DNA of 56,190 nt from Candidatus Avacidaminococcus intestinavium (GTDB taxonomy: Bacteria; Bacillota; Negativicutes; Acidaminococcales; Acidaminococcaceae). The notes under the pieces are model-generated. The model was not told the DNA's origin and did no database searches. It saw nothing but the letters and a program-made list of their open reading frames with translations. The stretch spans positions 1 through 56,190 of the forward strand of contig DVNI01000021.1 of NCBI GenBank assembly GCA_018714505.1. Reading direction: 5' to 3'. Position 1 is the stretch's first letter, and each line of letters starts with the position of its first letter. Positions 1 to 9,489 of this stretch are shown one piece after another. Made by a program: the position numbers and the translations under genes.

Positions 1-1
1 G

Positions 2-595
2 ACAATCGCCATTGGTATGATGCTCGTTCAATCTGTTGTTAATAGCTTCGGTTCCGAAGTCTTAGCTGGTTTTTCAGCTGCAATGCGTTTAGAAAGCCTT
101 TGTCTTGTACCAATGATTGCTTTTGGCAATGCTATGTCAGCGTATACAGCGCAAAATATTGGTGCTGGGGCACTAGCGAGAGTGCGCGAGGGTTACTCCG
201 CTATCAATCGTCTTGTTTTTGCTTTTGCCATCTTTATTTGTATCTTGCTAGAATTATTTCACACCGAGCTAATCACCGTATTTCTTGGTGCTGAAGGCAG
301 TGCCCAAGCACTTAATACCGGTTCCTCTTATCTAAGATTCATGGGTTGGTTTTTTGTTTTAATCGGTTTAAAAATGAGCGTAGATGGTCTTTTACGTGGT
401 GCCGGAGATATGAAGATGTTTACAATAGCCAATATGGTTAATCTCACAATTCGAGTTGCCTTTGCCATGATTTTTGCACCTCTCTACGGTATTGCTATGG
501 TTTGGTACGCTGTTCCAGTCGGTTGGCTCATGAACTTTATTATTTCGTATTACGCTTACCGCAAAGGTAAGTGGCAACGCATTAGCATTTCTTAA
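2..595 (+). CDS. MATE-family multidrug efflux transporter, C-terminal part
   Basis: The reading frame is already open at the left edge, so only the last ~197 residues of the protein are here. They show the hydrophobic C-terminal half of a MATE (multi-antimicrobial extrusion) transporter: repeated membrane segments, a conserved GFSAAMRLESL stretch, then an AQNIGAG motif typical of the second six-helix bundle, and a short basic tail. MATE proteins export cationic drugs or metabolites in exchange for Na+ or H+. The substrate cannot be told from the fragment. A bidirectional terminator follows directly. Confidence 0.88.
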   Translation, partial: TIAIGMMLVQSVVNSFGSEVLAGFSAAMRLESLCLVPMIAFGNAMSAYTAQNIGAGALARVREGYSAINRLVFAFAIFICILLELFHTELITVFLGAEGSAQALNTGSSYLRFMGWFFVLIGLKMSVDGLLRGAGDMKMFTIANMVNLTIRVAFAMIFAPLYGIAMVWYAVPVGWLMNFIISYYAYRKGKWQRISIS

Positions 596-604
596 AAAAT
601 AATT

Positions 605-652
605 AAAAAAACCATTTGCCAAAGGTAATTACCTTTAGCAAATGGTTTTTTA
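605..652. terminator. Bidirectional intrinsic terminator
   Basis: AAAAAACCATTTGC and GCAAATGGTTTTTT form a long stem around an inner AAAGGTAATTACCTTT hairpin. A-tract and T-tract flank it, so it can end both the plus-strand MATE gene and the minus-strand metQ gene. Confidence 0.85.
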
Positions 653-666
653 GTTATTTAATTTAA

Positions 667-1494
667 TTATTCAGCTGGAACAATGGTTCCTTTAAACTTC
701 TCTTTAATAAATTGTTTTACACCATCTGATTGATATAACGCAGCAATTTTCTTATAAGTCTCATTATCTTTATCTTGATTACGTGCAGCCAAAATCATAA
801 CTGCAAGCGGCTCATCCTTAGGTTCTAAGAAGATACCTTGTTTTTCTACATCAAGTCCTGCACTCATAACATAATTCATAGTAATAGTTGCCGCATCCAC
901 ATCCGAAATACTGCGTGGCAATTGCGCTGCTTCCAATTCTTGGAACTGAATATTTTTGGGATTCTCAACTACATCAGCAACCGTTGCGTTGAAACCAACC
1001 CCTACTTTTAATTTAATTAGTCCTGCTTTTTCTAATAATACAAGTCCACGTCCACCATTGGTAGGATCATTAGGAATAGCGATCGTAGCACCTACTGGTA
1101 ACTCAGCAATGCTCTTATGTTTATCACTATAAACGCCCATACGCATCAAAATTGTTTTGCCAATCGGCACTAAATCTGATTTGTTTTGTGTATTAAAGTT
1201 TTGTAAAAAAGGAGCATGTTGATAGCTATTTAAATCAATTTCTCCATCAGCTAAAGCTTTATCAGGTGTTATATAATCGGAAAATTCGACTAATGTAATG
1301 TTAAGCCCCTGTTTTTTGGCTTCTTTAGCAACTGCTTCTACTACCTCAGCATGCGGGCCAGCCGTAGCTCCTATTTTTATTTCTTGAGGTGTTTGCTTAG
1401 CGTCCTTATTCTCTGTTGTTGATGCGCAACCTAAAAGTGCAGCAACAGCAAAGGTCAGTAAGGCTAAGGCTAAAAGCAATGTTCTTTTTTTCAT
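667..1494 (-). CDS. metQ: MetQ/NlpA-family methionine ABC transporter substrate-binding lipoprotein
   Basis: 275 residues, the usual length. It begins with a type II signal peptide with lipobox LLGC (Cys about 23), followed by the MetQ/NlpA fold: IKIGATAGPHAEVVE at the N-terminus, LNSYQHAPFL, and IPNDPTNGGRGLVLLE. The family binds methionine (D- or L-) for the MetNI importer. No metN or metI lies beside it, so this is an orphan binding protein here; the transporter genes would be elsewhere. The SD is only moderate (GAAGGG, rather far from the ATG). Confidence 0.9.
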   Translation of the reverse strand: MKKRTLLLALALLTFAVAALLGCASTTENKDAKQTPQEIKIGATAGPHAEVVEAVAKEAKKQGLNITLVEFSDYITPDKALADGEIDLNSYQHAPFLQNFNTQNKSDLVPIGKTILMRMGVYSDKHKSIAELPVGATIAIPNDPTNGGRGLVLLEKAGLIKLKVGVGFNATVADVVENPKNIQFQELEAAQLPRSISDVDAATITMNYVMSAGLDVEKQGIFLEPKDEPLAVMILAARNQDKDNETYKKIAALYQSDGVKQFIKEKFKGTIVPAE

Positions 1495-1593
1495 AATTCC
1501 ACGATCCCTTCAAACTATATTCAAATGCTATGAATTGTGAAGATTATATTACTTTTACTAATCGCTGTCAAGGCAATGACCCTTTTTATCTAC

Positions 1594-2346
1594 CTACTGA
1601 TTATATATATAATTGATATTGGTTTCTACAATCTTCCCTGTGCGACCATCTACCTTATGGCTATAACGTACATCATCTTTAATAATATCGACCTTGTATC
1701 CCTCCATATCATGCTTTTTTTCATGATAGAGCTTACATTTAACCACTAAACCGTCATTAACAGCAAGAGCAATTTGTTGAGCTTGTTCTGGTGTTACAAG
1801 ACCAGCATGCCATTCAATAAACTTTTTGACCACAGTCTTCGTATCGTGCTTTTTTACTTCTCCAGAAAAAGCATCTATGTGTAAATCATCACGACGATCG
1901 CCATTAATAATAATTACATTATATACCGTTCCCACTCGATTATTAACAAATTTACACTTAGCAACATTACCTTTTGGCACTAGCGAAAACGCAATATCCA
2001 GTGCTTTTTGGGTACCGATTGCCTTTTCATCTTCCTGTAAAAGTGGTTTTGCAGCTTCATCTAATTGTTTTATTTCTTTTTTTAGAGTTTCACCAGTAGT
2101 AGCATCAATTTCTAAAATATACTGCACTTTATTTTCACGAATCGTAAAAAAATACTTTTGTACTCCCAACTTATTCTGAAACTTAAAGCGCTCAATTAGT
2201 CCACCGTTGCTTTCTTTAAGTGCTAATGCTTTCGCCTGCTCGTGGTCTATCGCTTTTTCTTTTGCGCTTACACTTTGGCCACCTAAACCAGCCATTCCAC
2301 AAAGTGCGATTAATAATAATATTCCCGTTAATATTGATCTTTTCAT
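1594..2346 (-). CDS. Secreted protein with three PepSY domains
   Basis: 250 residues with a Sec signal peptide ending near SVSA. The mature part holds three PepSY-like repeats, each opening with an 'A..A.A.' helix (EQAKALAL, QKALDIAF, EQAQQIAL) and closing in a strand with a D..TGE/SGE/TGK turn (DATTGETLKK, DAFSGEVKKH, DGRTGKIVET). PepSY domains are proposed to restrain peptidases or sense cell-wall state; no substrate can be assigned. Strong SD (TAGGAGG). The gene lies 25 bp after the IRG-like GTPase on the same strand and may be cotranscribed with it. Confidence 0.8.
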   Translation of the reverse strand: MKRSILTGILLLIALCGMAGLGGQSVSAKEKAIDHEQAKALALKESNGGLIERFKFQNKLGVQKYFFTIRENKVQYILEIDATTGETLKKEIKQLDEAAKPLLQEDEKAIGTQKALDIAFSLVPKGNVAKCKFVNNRVGTVYNVIIINGDRRDDLHIDAFSGEVKKHDTKTVVKKFIEWHAGLVTPEQAQQIALAVNDGLVVKCKLYHEKKHDMEGYKVDIIKDDVRYSHKVDGRTGKIVETNINYIYNQ

Positions 2347-2371
2347 ACATAATCCTCCTAAAATATCTTTG

Positions 2372-3400
2372 TTACTTGCTAGAAAATATCTCCATTGCTA
2401 ATTTATGACATTCCTCTACATACGCATTACCAGCAAGTTTGACCATAGCAAAGCCCATAGACGCAGCAATACCTTGCCCTACAATCGGCACATATTTAGA
2501 AATACCTCGCATCATTTGTTTGCCAGCATATTGTTTAAGTAATGCAGCAATACCTTCATTTACTGCATATTTTAACACATTATTTGCCACAGGAAGAAAA
2601 GGTGCTAATTTTTCAATCTGCCCTTTTTCTAATCCATAAGTATCACGAACCTGAGAAAACAACTTATAGATAATACCTATATCTAAGCTAATATCAATGC
2701 CGGGAATAGGATTAATAGCATTAGCTGCGGCTAGTCCTGAATAACGCGTTACCATTTTTTTGCAAATCTCCTTTTTTAAGTTCAGATGCTCCTCCGTTCT
2801 GGCTTTAAAAGCTCTGGCGAAACGTTCTTTCTTTGCTGCACTAACTGCTTCCAAAGAGCGAAAAAGCCTTTCGTTTAACTCACTAATACCTTCCATCGTA
2901 CGCTGGCTAGTAAAAAACACTTCTACTTGTTCAGCAAGCTGCTTTTGCACATCTTGAATTATATCCTTCTTTAATTCTTCGATACTTTTGCCCGGTTGCC
3001 AAAGGTCATCCGCCTTTGATCTAATAAATAAGCAAACTTTTCCCTGCTCCCGCAAACGTCGGAAAAATGTCGTATCTTCCTCATGAAATTTACCACTAAA
3101 TACACATAAAAACAAATCAAATTCTTCAACCTTAAACTGTTCAAAAAATTTATCTGCGGGAAAATTAGATGTATCATACCCTGGTAAATCAACGAAAACA
3201 AGTCCATTATACTCATAGGTTTCTGCTTGCATAGTGGTATCGACTTGTTGTCCTACTTTGGCAATATCTTGCCCAATTATAGCATTAATAAGTGAAGACT
3301 TTCCCGCTCCGGGTTGACCAAATAATGCGATGCGCACCTTTTCATTTTCAATATCTTCACATTCTTTTTTTAAGTTCTCATAATCAGACAAAATACTCAT
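2372..3400 (-). CDS. IRG/Era-like GTPase with C-terminal hydrophobic DUF697-like region
   Basis: 342 residues. The G domain is clear: G1 GQPGAGKSS (about 28-36), a threonine-rich switch I (DTTMQAETY), G3 DLPGYDT, and G4 RSKADD in place of NKxD. That G4 form is typical of the immunity-related GTPase (IRG) branch. The C-terminal third (from about AANAINPIPGIDISLD) is hydrophobic and Gly/Ala rich, resembling DUF697 membrane-associated regions. Likely a membrane-linked GTPase of unknown role, perhaps envelope stress. Good SD (GGAGGG) before the ATG. Downstream neighbour is the PepSY protein. Confidence 0.75.
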   Translation of the reverse strand: MSILSDYENLKKECEDIENEKVRIALFGQPGAGKSSLINAIIGQDIAKVGQQVDTTMQAETYEYNGLVFVDLPGYDTSNFPADKFFEQFKVEEFDLFLCVFSGKFHEEDTTFFRRLREQGKVCLFIRSKADDLWQPGKSIEELKKDIIQDVQKQLAEQVEVFFTSQRTMEGISELNERLFRSLEAVSAAKKERFARAFKARTEEHLNLKKEICKKMVTRYSGLAAANAINPIPGIDISLDIGIIYKLFSQVRDTYGLEKGQIEKLAPFLPVANNVLKYAVNEGIAALLKQYAGKQMMRGISKYVPIVGQGIAASMGFAMVKLAGNAYVEECHKLAMEIFSSK

Positions 3401-3452
3401 AGACGTCCCTCCATTCGTACATGCAATTTTACTTTAATAATATTATATCATC

Positions 3453-3490
3453 TAAAATAAAAATCCGCCTTTAGGCGGATTTTTATTTTA
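3453..3490. terminator. Bidirectional intrinsic terminator
   Basis: TAAAATAAAAATCCGCC pairs with GGCGGATTTTTATTTTA around a TTTA loop. It ends the minus-strand amidohydrolase operon before the GTPase gene. Confidence 0.85.
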
Positions 3491-3529
3491 GTAGTTTTAA
3501 AACCACTCTTTCTTTAACACAATTACTTT

Positions 3530-4765
3530 TTATACTATTACTCCTTCTTTCATAATAATTTGCATATTGCGCACTGCTATTGCCCTAATATTTTTCAACG
3601 GATTGCCATCTAAAACAATAATATCAGCTGATTTACCAGCTTCTATCGTACCTGTTATATCGTCAACCTTTAACATTTCTGCACCTACCTTAGTTGCCGC
3701 CATAATAGTATCCATTTCTGAAATACCAGCTTTTTCTACAAAAGCATAAATTTCACCAATAGCTGTTGTTCCATATGGAGTAAGACTGGAACAGAAAGAA
3801 TCAGAACCTATGGTTAACCCTATACCTTTTTCTTTTGCTTTACGCAAATTAGCGTAAACACGATTTAATTCTTTTTCTGCGACGGTTTCTCCTTCATACT
3901 GATCATGCACTTCTGGAATATACGGTGGTGCATAAGTTTTAAACCATTCGTTCAAGAACTGTATTGTTGGGCAAAAATAAATACCTTTTTCTGCCATAAT
4001 ATCTAAGCATTCTTCGTTTAAAGTTTGTCCATGAATAATCAAATGGACACCAGCTTTTGCTGAATCTAAAGCACCGCCATATCCTTCAGCATGAGACCAC
4101 ACAGGGATATGCACCATCTTACATTCATCAACAACTGCTTGAATTTCCTCCATTGTATAATGTTGATCAAGCTTTTGATCCCAGCGCCAAATACCGCCGC
4201 CCGTTGACCAAATCTTAATTGCATCAGGGTTTTCCCGCAATCTTCTGCGAACAGCTTTACGTAATTCCCATGGACCATCAACACGTTCTGCCCACGGATG
4301 TGATTGTTCATTATACCATAAGGGCACTTTATGTGAATCACCATGTCCACTCGTCCGGCAAAAACCTAAACCAGTACCAACTACACGCGGTCCTTGCATC
4401 ACACCCTCGGCAATCATATTTCTAATTGCTAAGCCAGAATAAGAAATTTCACCAACAGTAGTGAGTCCGTTTTGTAAACATTCATGTGCTTGTTGAACAG
4501 CGACCACTGTCTTTTGCACCCGATCTTCCAAAATCCATTCCGTATCATCATCAGTCAAATTCCCAGAAAAATGCAAATGAGAATCAATTAAACCTGGCAT
4601 AATCGTTTTACCAGTAACATCAATCTTTTCGTAACCTTCCGGTAACGTTTTATGCGGACCAGCGTATACAATCTTTTTCCCTTCCACTAAAACCAAGGCA
4701 TCTGTAACAGGTTCAGTTCCCGTACCATTAATAAGATAACCACCTACTAATGCAATCTTTTTCAT
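3530..4765 (-). CDS. Metal-dependent amidohydrolase (imidazolonepropionase/prolidase-like)
   Basis: 411 residues with the amidohydrolase plan: a small N-terminal beta sandwich, the metal site HxH in PGLIDSHLHF, later metal ligands in HAEGYGG and IIHGQTL, and the catalytic Asp in TIGSDSF, with the C-terminal strand returning (GKSADIIVLDGNPL). It resembles the Xaa-Pro dipeptidase and imidazolonepropionase-related group, which cleave amide bonds in dipeptides or cyclic amides. It follows an APC permease on the same strand, suggesting uptake then hydrolysis of an amino-acid derivative. SD AAAGGAGG. The substrate is not known. Confidence 0.82.
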   Translation of the reverse strand: MKKIALVGGYLINGTGTEPVTDALVLVEGKKIVYAGPHKTLPEGYEKIDVTGKTIMPGLIDSHLHFSGNLTDDDTEWILEDRVQKTVVAVQQAHECLQNGLTTVGEISYSGLAIRNMIAEGVMQGPRVVGTGLGFCRTSGHGDSHKVPLWYNEQSHPWAERVDGPWELRKAVRRRLRENPDAIKIWSTGGGIWRWDQKLDQHYTMEEIQAVVDECKMVHIPVWSHAEGYGGALDSAKAGVHLIIHGQTLNEECLDIMAEKGIYFCPTIQFLNEWFKTYAPPYIPEVHDQYEGETVAEKELNRVYANLRKAKEKGIGLTIGSDSFCSSLTPYGTTAIGEIYAFVEKAGISEMDTIMAATKVGAEMLKVDDITGTIEAGKSADIIVLDGNPLKNIRAIAVRNMQIIMKEGVIV

Positions 4766-4816
4766 CCTAAAGACCTCCTTTATTTTAGCTTCTCCAAAAT
4801 AAAGCTTACCCGCTCA

Positions 4817-6268
4817 TCACTGATTGTTACTACTTTTATTAACTTTGTTGCAGGCATGCTTACTTTGCAGAACCTTTAATAACAAGCCTAATGCTAACCA
4901 CCCACCGACAATACTCCACTCCACCTGATTTAGTGCAGCAGGGCTACTCGGCACTACTAAGAGCAGTACTATGATCATACCAGCTAAACAAGCCATGCCT
5001 ATACCGAGTTTACCACCCGGTACTTTGTAGGGTCTTGGTAAATTTGGTTCTGTATTTCTCATTTTGTAACAAGCAAAACTTACCATAGTGCAAGCAATGA
5101 TAAAGGCAAGTGCCGATACATTCGTCAACGGTAATAACATTTTCTTTCCTAAAAATGGTCCTATAATTGTTAAAACAGCTAACAAAATATTCGCTGTTTT
5201 AGGTGTTCCCGTAACAGGATCAACTTTGGCAAAGGCTGCCGACAATTGACCTTTGCGCCCCATTGCAAGCATAATACGACTGGTCGCACCATAAAAAGAA
5301 TTCATAGGTCCCATTGGTCCTAAAGTCGCAATAGAAAGCATAATAACATATAAAACAATATTAATATTCTTTAAACACGCTAAAGCCGGTATTGGACTTT
5401 TTATAAATTCCGTCCATGGAATAATGCTGCTAAAAGAATAAATACAAATCATATAAAATACACCAGAGGCCAATAAAGCAAGACTAATTACTTTGCCAAA
5501 CTTATTCCAATCTAATCCATCAGATGCTTCTTCTGCTTGCTGAGGAATAGTATCAAAGCCCGCATAGAAAAACGGTGTTATTACCAAAACCGAAATAATC
5601 CCGCCTAACATATTAGTCGCTGAAGTCGCTGTTGTTGGTCCTTCTACCAGAGTAAAAACCGGAAAAATATTACTAGGCCCACCTTTTATTAAGGATATAA
5701 ACATGGCTAACAACATACCGCACAACAAAGCTTTAGTTAAAAACGCCTGCAATTTTGCCGCCGCGGAAGCACCGCTAAAATTTTGAGCAATAACATAAAA
5801 AACAAAAAGCAAAGTAATAATAGTCGGAAATAAATAAACATCCGCTCCCAATATTGAATATAGTTTCACCGAACGTAAGATTGGTAATAAGTCGCCAAAC
5901 AATTCCGAAATAAGTGTAGAAATCGCAATTGCTTCCCACGGGCACAGTATGGCATTACCAAGTGCTAAAAACCAACCGGTAACAAATGATGCCGTATTAC
6001 CATAAGTTCGGTCTACATATTCTACTATGCCACCAGAAATAGGTATCGCTGCCGTCAACTCACCAAAAACAGCTCCTATTGGCAATAGAAAAATTGCCCC
6101 TAGTAAAAAAGCAATCATGGCTGCAATTGGACCGCCGCCCAAAATCATCCAATCTCCAACCATTAAAACCCAACCCGTTCCGATAATTGCACCAAACCCA
6201 ATTGTAAAGAAGTTCCAAATTGACAAAGTCTTTTTCATTCCACCCGAACCAACTTCTGAATTTGCCAT
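4817..6268 (-). CDS. APC-superfamily amino acid permease
   Basis: 483 residues, about 12 transmembrane helices. The N-terminal membrane segment has the APC motif GFGAIIGTGWVLMVGDW, and a later helix has FFYAGFDTIPQQAEE, a signature of the amino acid/polyamine/organocation family. The start follows a strong SD (AAAGGAGG). The gene is first in a two-gene unit with the amidohydrolase; a short inverted repeat (CTTTATTTT/AAAATAAAG) sits between them just before the second SD. It is divergent from the LytTR two-component pair, which probably controls it. Substrate unknown, likely an amino acid or dipeptide-like compound. Confidence 0.85.
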   Translation of the reverse strand: MANSEVGSGGMKKTLSIWNFFTIGFGAIIGTGWVLMVGDWMILGGGPIAAMIAFLLGAIFLLPIGAVFGELTAAIPISGGIVEYVDRTYGNTASFVTGWFLALGNAILCPWEAIAISTLISELFGDLLPILRSVKLYSILGADVYLFPTIITLLFVFYVIAQNFSGASAAAKLQAFLTKALLCGMLLAMFISLIKGGPSNIFPVFTLVEGPTTATSATNMLGGIISVLVITPFFYAGFDTIPQQAEEASDGLDWNKFGKVISLALLASGVFYMICIYSFSSIIPWTEFIKSPIPALACLKNINIVLYVIMLSIATLGPMGPMNSFYGATSRIMLAMGRKGQLSAAFAKVDPVTGTPKTANILLAVLTIIGPFLGKKMLLPLTNVSALAFIIACTMVSFACYKMRNTEPNLPRPYKVPGGKLGIGMACLAGMIIVLLLVVPSSPAALNQVEWSIVGGWLALGLLLKVLQSKHACNKVNKSSNNQ

Positions 6269-6409
6269 AACTCTAACCTCCTTTAAACATTTACGAATAG
6301 CGCTATACCTTTTTCACTTTGACTATAACGTTCTTTACTACAACATACAACTGCTTTTGCATAATTGATACTTTCAATGCTATATTTAGGAACAATGAAC
6401 GTTTAGGTT

Positions 6410-6421
6410 GGTGCTATAATA
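6410..6421 (+). promoter_or_regulatory. Putative -10 box for the two-component operon
   Basis: TATAAT at 6415-6420 lies 28 bp before the response-regulator ATG. No good -35 hexamer sits at the right distance, which would fit an activated promoter, possibly autoregulated. Confidence 0.35.
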
Positions 6422-6448
6422 TAGATGACTAGCTTAGGTGGTGATTAA

Positions 6449-7162
6449 ATGTTTTATATCGCGATATGTGATGATGAATGGTCAGCAATTGACTTATTGA
6501 CAGGTTATTTGCACGAACTCAAATCCCCTAAATTACGCCTTACAACAGACCCTTTTTTAACTGGTACAGAACTCGTTACACGCTACCAACAAGGCTATAA
6601 ATACGACATTGTAATCCTTGATATGTTAATGGCACCTTTAAACGGCATTGAAACAGCCAAAATAATTCGTACTTATGACACTGACGTTCCTATTTTAATT
6701 GTTACAAGAACTGTTGAATATGCAGTAGAAGGCTATCAAGTCAATGCCTATCGCTATATTTTAAAACCAGTCGACAAACCTTACTTCCAAAAAGAAATTT
6801 TAACTATCCTTGCTTCGCTTGCAAAAACTTCGGACTCATATTTTAGTTTTACCAACGATAAAGGACTTTTTAAAATAAAAACAAGTAATATTTATTATTT
6901 TGAATCTAATATGCGCACAATATCCGTTTGCCACAAAAATGGCAAAGCTGAATTCACCGGCAAAATCAGCGACATTGAAGGCAGCCTAATAGAACACCAT
7001 TTTATCAGAATTCATAAAAGCTATGTTGTAAATCTTAAACATATAAAAAATATCTTCAAAGAAGTTATTACTCTTGATAATGGCGAAGAGCTCCCTCTCA
7101 GTAAACATCGCAGCAAAGAACTACGGCAACTCTTCTTATCCTATATAAAGGACACGATTTGA
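6449..7162 (+). CDS. LytTR-family response regulator
   Basis: 237 residues. The receiver domain (1-120) has the acidic pair DDE at 8-10, phospho-acceptor Asp58 in IVILDMLM, the conserved Thr in ILIVTRT and Lys in ILKPVDK. The C-terminal half is a LytTR DNA-binding domain (FIRIHKSYVVNLKHIK is diagnostic). LytTR regulators of the AgrA/LytR type bind paired direct repeats. The kinase gene starts 1 bp after its stop. It is divergent from the permease/amidohydrolase pair, the obvious candidate target. Confidence 0.92.
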   Translation: MFYIAICDDEWSAIDLLTGYLHELKSPKLRLTTDPFLTGTELVTRYQQGYKYDIVILDMLMAPLNGIETAKIIRTYDTDVPILIVTRTVEYAVEGYQVNAYRYILKPVDKPYFQKEILTILASLAKTSDSYFSFTNDKGLFKIKTSNIYYFESNMRTISVCHKNGKAEFTGKISDIEGSLIEHHFIRIHKSYVVNLKHIKNIFKEVITLDNGEELPLSKHRSKELRQLFLSYIKDTI

Positions 7163-7163
7163 T

Positions 7164-8495
7164 ATGGACAATATTCTAACTTGGGGAAATTATATTCTGC
7201 TCTCTGCCGCAGAAACTTGGATTGGTTATCGCCTCTTTAATACTTATCTCAAACGTAATACGGTGCGTAATATCTACTATATACTAGGAATTATCCTATA
7301 TTTTCTCTTTCAACTACTTTCTTATATATATGAATCACCTATGTTTTCTACTGCGATTTATTATTTCGTTTTTTCTTTGCTAATCGCTATTATCTTCTTT
7401 TCCGATTCTTTACAAAACAAAATCACGATTGCCTTGCTATTCGTGATCATGAACTACGCTTCTAAAACTACCGTAACTGCTATCGCTCTTAGTTTAGGTT
7501 TACTTAATGTTCCAAGCGCAAGCACTAATTATAGAGTCATTATGGATGCCAGTTCACAAATGATTGCTTGTCTGCTTTTTGTACTCACCCTTTGGGGAAC
7601 CATTAGAATCCGTAAACTAAGGCTCAACAAACAAGAATTACTTTACTCTGCCATTTCTTATTTATTTCCCGTCATGGTTCTTTTCTCCATCATTGCTTTT
7701 TCACTAAACTATGTTGGCGATACCTTTACCTCAAACATCAAACTATTTTATATCTATGCTTCAGTACTGCTTTTTTCCGCATCGATTAGTCTATTTTATT
7801 TACTTGAAAAAAATATTTTACTTGATATGTATGATGAAAAATCTAGTATAATGGGTAAACTCCTTTCCTTACAACGTTCTCATTATACAAAACTTGATTT
7901 GTCACAACGCGAATTACAAAGTTTGCGCCACGATATGAAAAAACACTTACAATGTCTTTATACACTTTGTGCAGATCACCATTACCAGGCAGTACATGAA
8001 TATATCAAAGCGCTCTGTGATCGTAATACCGTTTTAAAAGGCATGATTCACAGTGGTAATTTAGTAATAGATGCTATTCTTAACAATATTTTGGCCACAG
8101 TAGAAAAACGTGATATCGATTTAAAATATAGCATCATTATTCCTCCTGCACTCAATATCGAAGATGTAGATTTATGTATTGTTTTCGGCAATTTAGTTGA
8201 TAACGCAGTAGAAGCTTGCGAACAAATAACTGACCCTTTACAAAAAAAATTTATTACTTTAAATGTTAGTATCAAAAAAGACTATCTTTTTATCGACATT
8301 ACAAATTCTTTCAATGGTAAAGTCAAAAAATATAATAATAATTATCTTAGCATCAAAAAAGATGAGCCCTATCCCGGTATTGGTCTTTCTAACACTAAAA
8401 AAATCGTTCAAAAATATAATGGTGAAATTGCTATTACAAATACTCATCATACCTTTAACGTATCAATTATTCTTTGCTTGTGCTCGACTAAATAA
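7164..8495 (+). CDS. AgrC/LytS-like sensor histidine kinase (GHKL)
   Basis: 443 residues. Six or so N-terminal membrane helices occupy about residues 5-215. A cytoplasmic kinase follows with H-box SLRHDMKKHLQ (phospho-His), N-box NLVDNAVEACE and G-box GIGLSNTKKIV. This is the HPK10/AgrC-like GHKL layout that partners LytTR regulators, and the regulator is immediately upstream. The membrane sensor half suggests a small extracellular or membrane-borne ligand, perhaps the substrate of the divergent permease. Confidence 0.9.
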   Translation: MDNILTWGNYILLSAAETWIGYRLFNTYLKRNTVRNIYYILGIILYFLFQLLSYIYESPMFSTAIYYFVFSLLIAIIFFSDSLQNKITIALLFVIMNYASKTTVTAIALSLGLLNVPSASTNYRVIMDASSQMIACLLFVLTLWGTIRIRKLRLNKQELLYSAISYLFPVMVLFSIIAFSLNYVGDTFTSNIKLFYIYASVLLFSASISLFYLLEKNILLDMYDEKSSIMGKLLSLQRSHYTKLDLSQRELQSLRHDMKKHLQCLYTLCADHHYQAVHEYIKALCDRNTVLKGMIHSGNLVIDAILNNILATVEKRDIDLKYSIIIPPALNIEDVDLCIVFGNLVDNAVEACEQITDPLQKKFITLNVSIKKDYLFIDITNSFNGKVKKYNNNYLSIKKDEPYPGIGLSNTKKIVQKYNGEIAITNTHHTFNVSIILCLCSTK

Positions 8496-8563
8496 AAAAA
8501 ATCAATAAAAACACCGCAAAGATCGTTGGTGCGATAATTTGCGGTGTTTTTATTGATTTTTTT
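8494..8563. terminator. Long bidirectional terminator
   Basis: AAAAAAATCAATAAAAACACCGCAAA pairs with TTTGCGGTGTTTTTATTGATTTTTTT over a stem of about 25 bp. It directly follows the kinase stop codon. Confidence 0.85.
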
Positions 8564-8700
8564 ATAATTAATGACGTTAGTAATTTTAATTTTCCTATTT
8601 TATTCATTTATTTTACAAAAACTTAAACATCAAAAGTAACAAAGTTTACTATAATTGAGTTGATAAGGCACTTGTTCACTACTAAAAGGGAGGTTCTACC

Positions 8701-9477
8701 ATGGATCTATTACGCACGCATCTACTACTAAGTTCTCACCTTCTAAAGCTTGGCCACGACTTACGCCAAGCTCTGCCTAGCAAACTGCAAATTGAAACAA
8801 AACAAAACAGACTTGATTTAGTAACGAATATTGACAAAACTGTAGAACAGAACCTTGTCGCTTATTTACAAAAACATTTTGCAGCTGAAAAAATTATCAG
8901 TGAAGAGGGTTATGGCACTACCGTTGAAGACCTTTCGGGCTATGTTTGGACAATTGACCCAATTGACGGTACAATGAATTTTATCACGCAAAAAAATTCT
9001 TTTGGCATTCTTGTTTCATTATATAAAGATGGTTGCGGACTCCTCGGCTATATCTATGAAGTTATGACAGATCGCCTTTACTATGCTATTCATAATTACG
9101 GTGCTTATTGCAACGGTCATCAATTGCAAGCTCCTGCCAACTTAGCTTTAACTAAAGGTCTACTAATCAGTGATGAACGCTTAATCAAAAAAGCTTCTCC
9201 GGCCTTTCTTAAAGTGGCCGAAGAAACTCTTGGAATACGCAGCTATGGTTCTGCTACCTGTGAAACATTAAGCATCATTAAAGGTGAAGCTGTTGCCTAT
9301 TTAAATTGCTCTACGCAACCTTGGGATATCGCACCAGCATTAGTCTTCGCCGCTGAACTAGACTTAGTCTGCACACAAATGAGCGGACAAGCCTTTAATC
9401 TGTTAGGCGAAAATAAAATTATTTTTGCAACACCTAAAGCCCATACTCCTTTGCAAGAAGTTGCTCTATATTTATAG
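8701..9477 (+). CDS. Inositol monophosphatase family protein
   Basis: 258 residues. The family's metal and phosphate motifs are present: E in ISEEGYG, WTIDPIDGTMNF (DPxDGTxN), and near the C-terminus WDIAPALVFAAE, the counterpart of the usual WDxAAG. The Gly of that last motif is replaced, which is seen in some paralogues. These enzymes hydrolyse sugar or inositol phosphates, 3'-phosphoadenosine phosphates or related substrates with Mg2+; specificity cannot be read here. Strong SD (GGGAGG). Single gene, plus strand. Confidence 0.88.
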   Translation: MDLLRTHLLLSSHLLKLGHDLRQALPSKLQIETKQNRLDLVTNIDKTVEQNLVAYLQKHFAAEKIISEEGYGTTVEDLSGYVWTIDPIDGTMNFITQKNSFGILVSLYKDGCGLLGYIYEVMTDRLYYAIHNYGAYCNGHQLQAPANLALTKGLLISDERLIKKASPAFLKVAEETLGIRSYGSATCETLSIIKGEAVAYLNCSTQPWDIAPALVFAAELDLVCTQMSGQAFNLLGENKIIFATPKAHTPLQEVALYL

Positions 9478-9489
9478 AAGCACTATTTT

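Noticed and set aside
1537-1749. 70-residue hydrophobic frame opposite the PepSY gene
   Set aside because: It overlaps the end of a well-supported gene on the other strand and has no Shine-Dalgarno.
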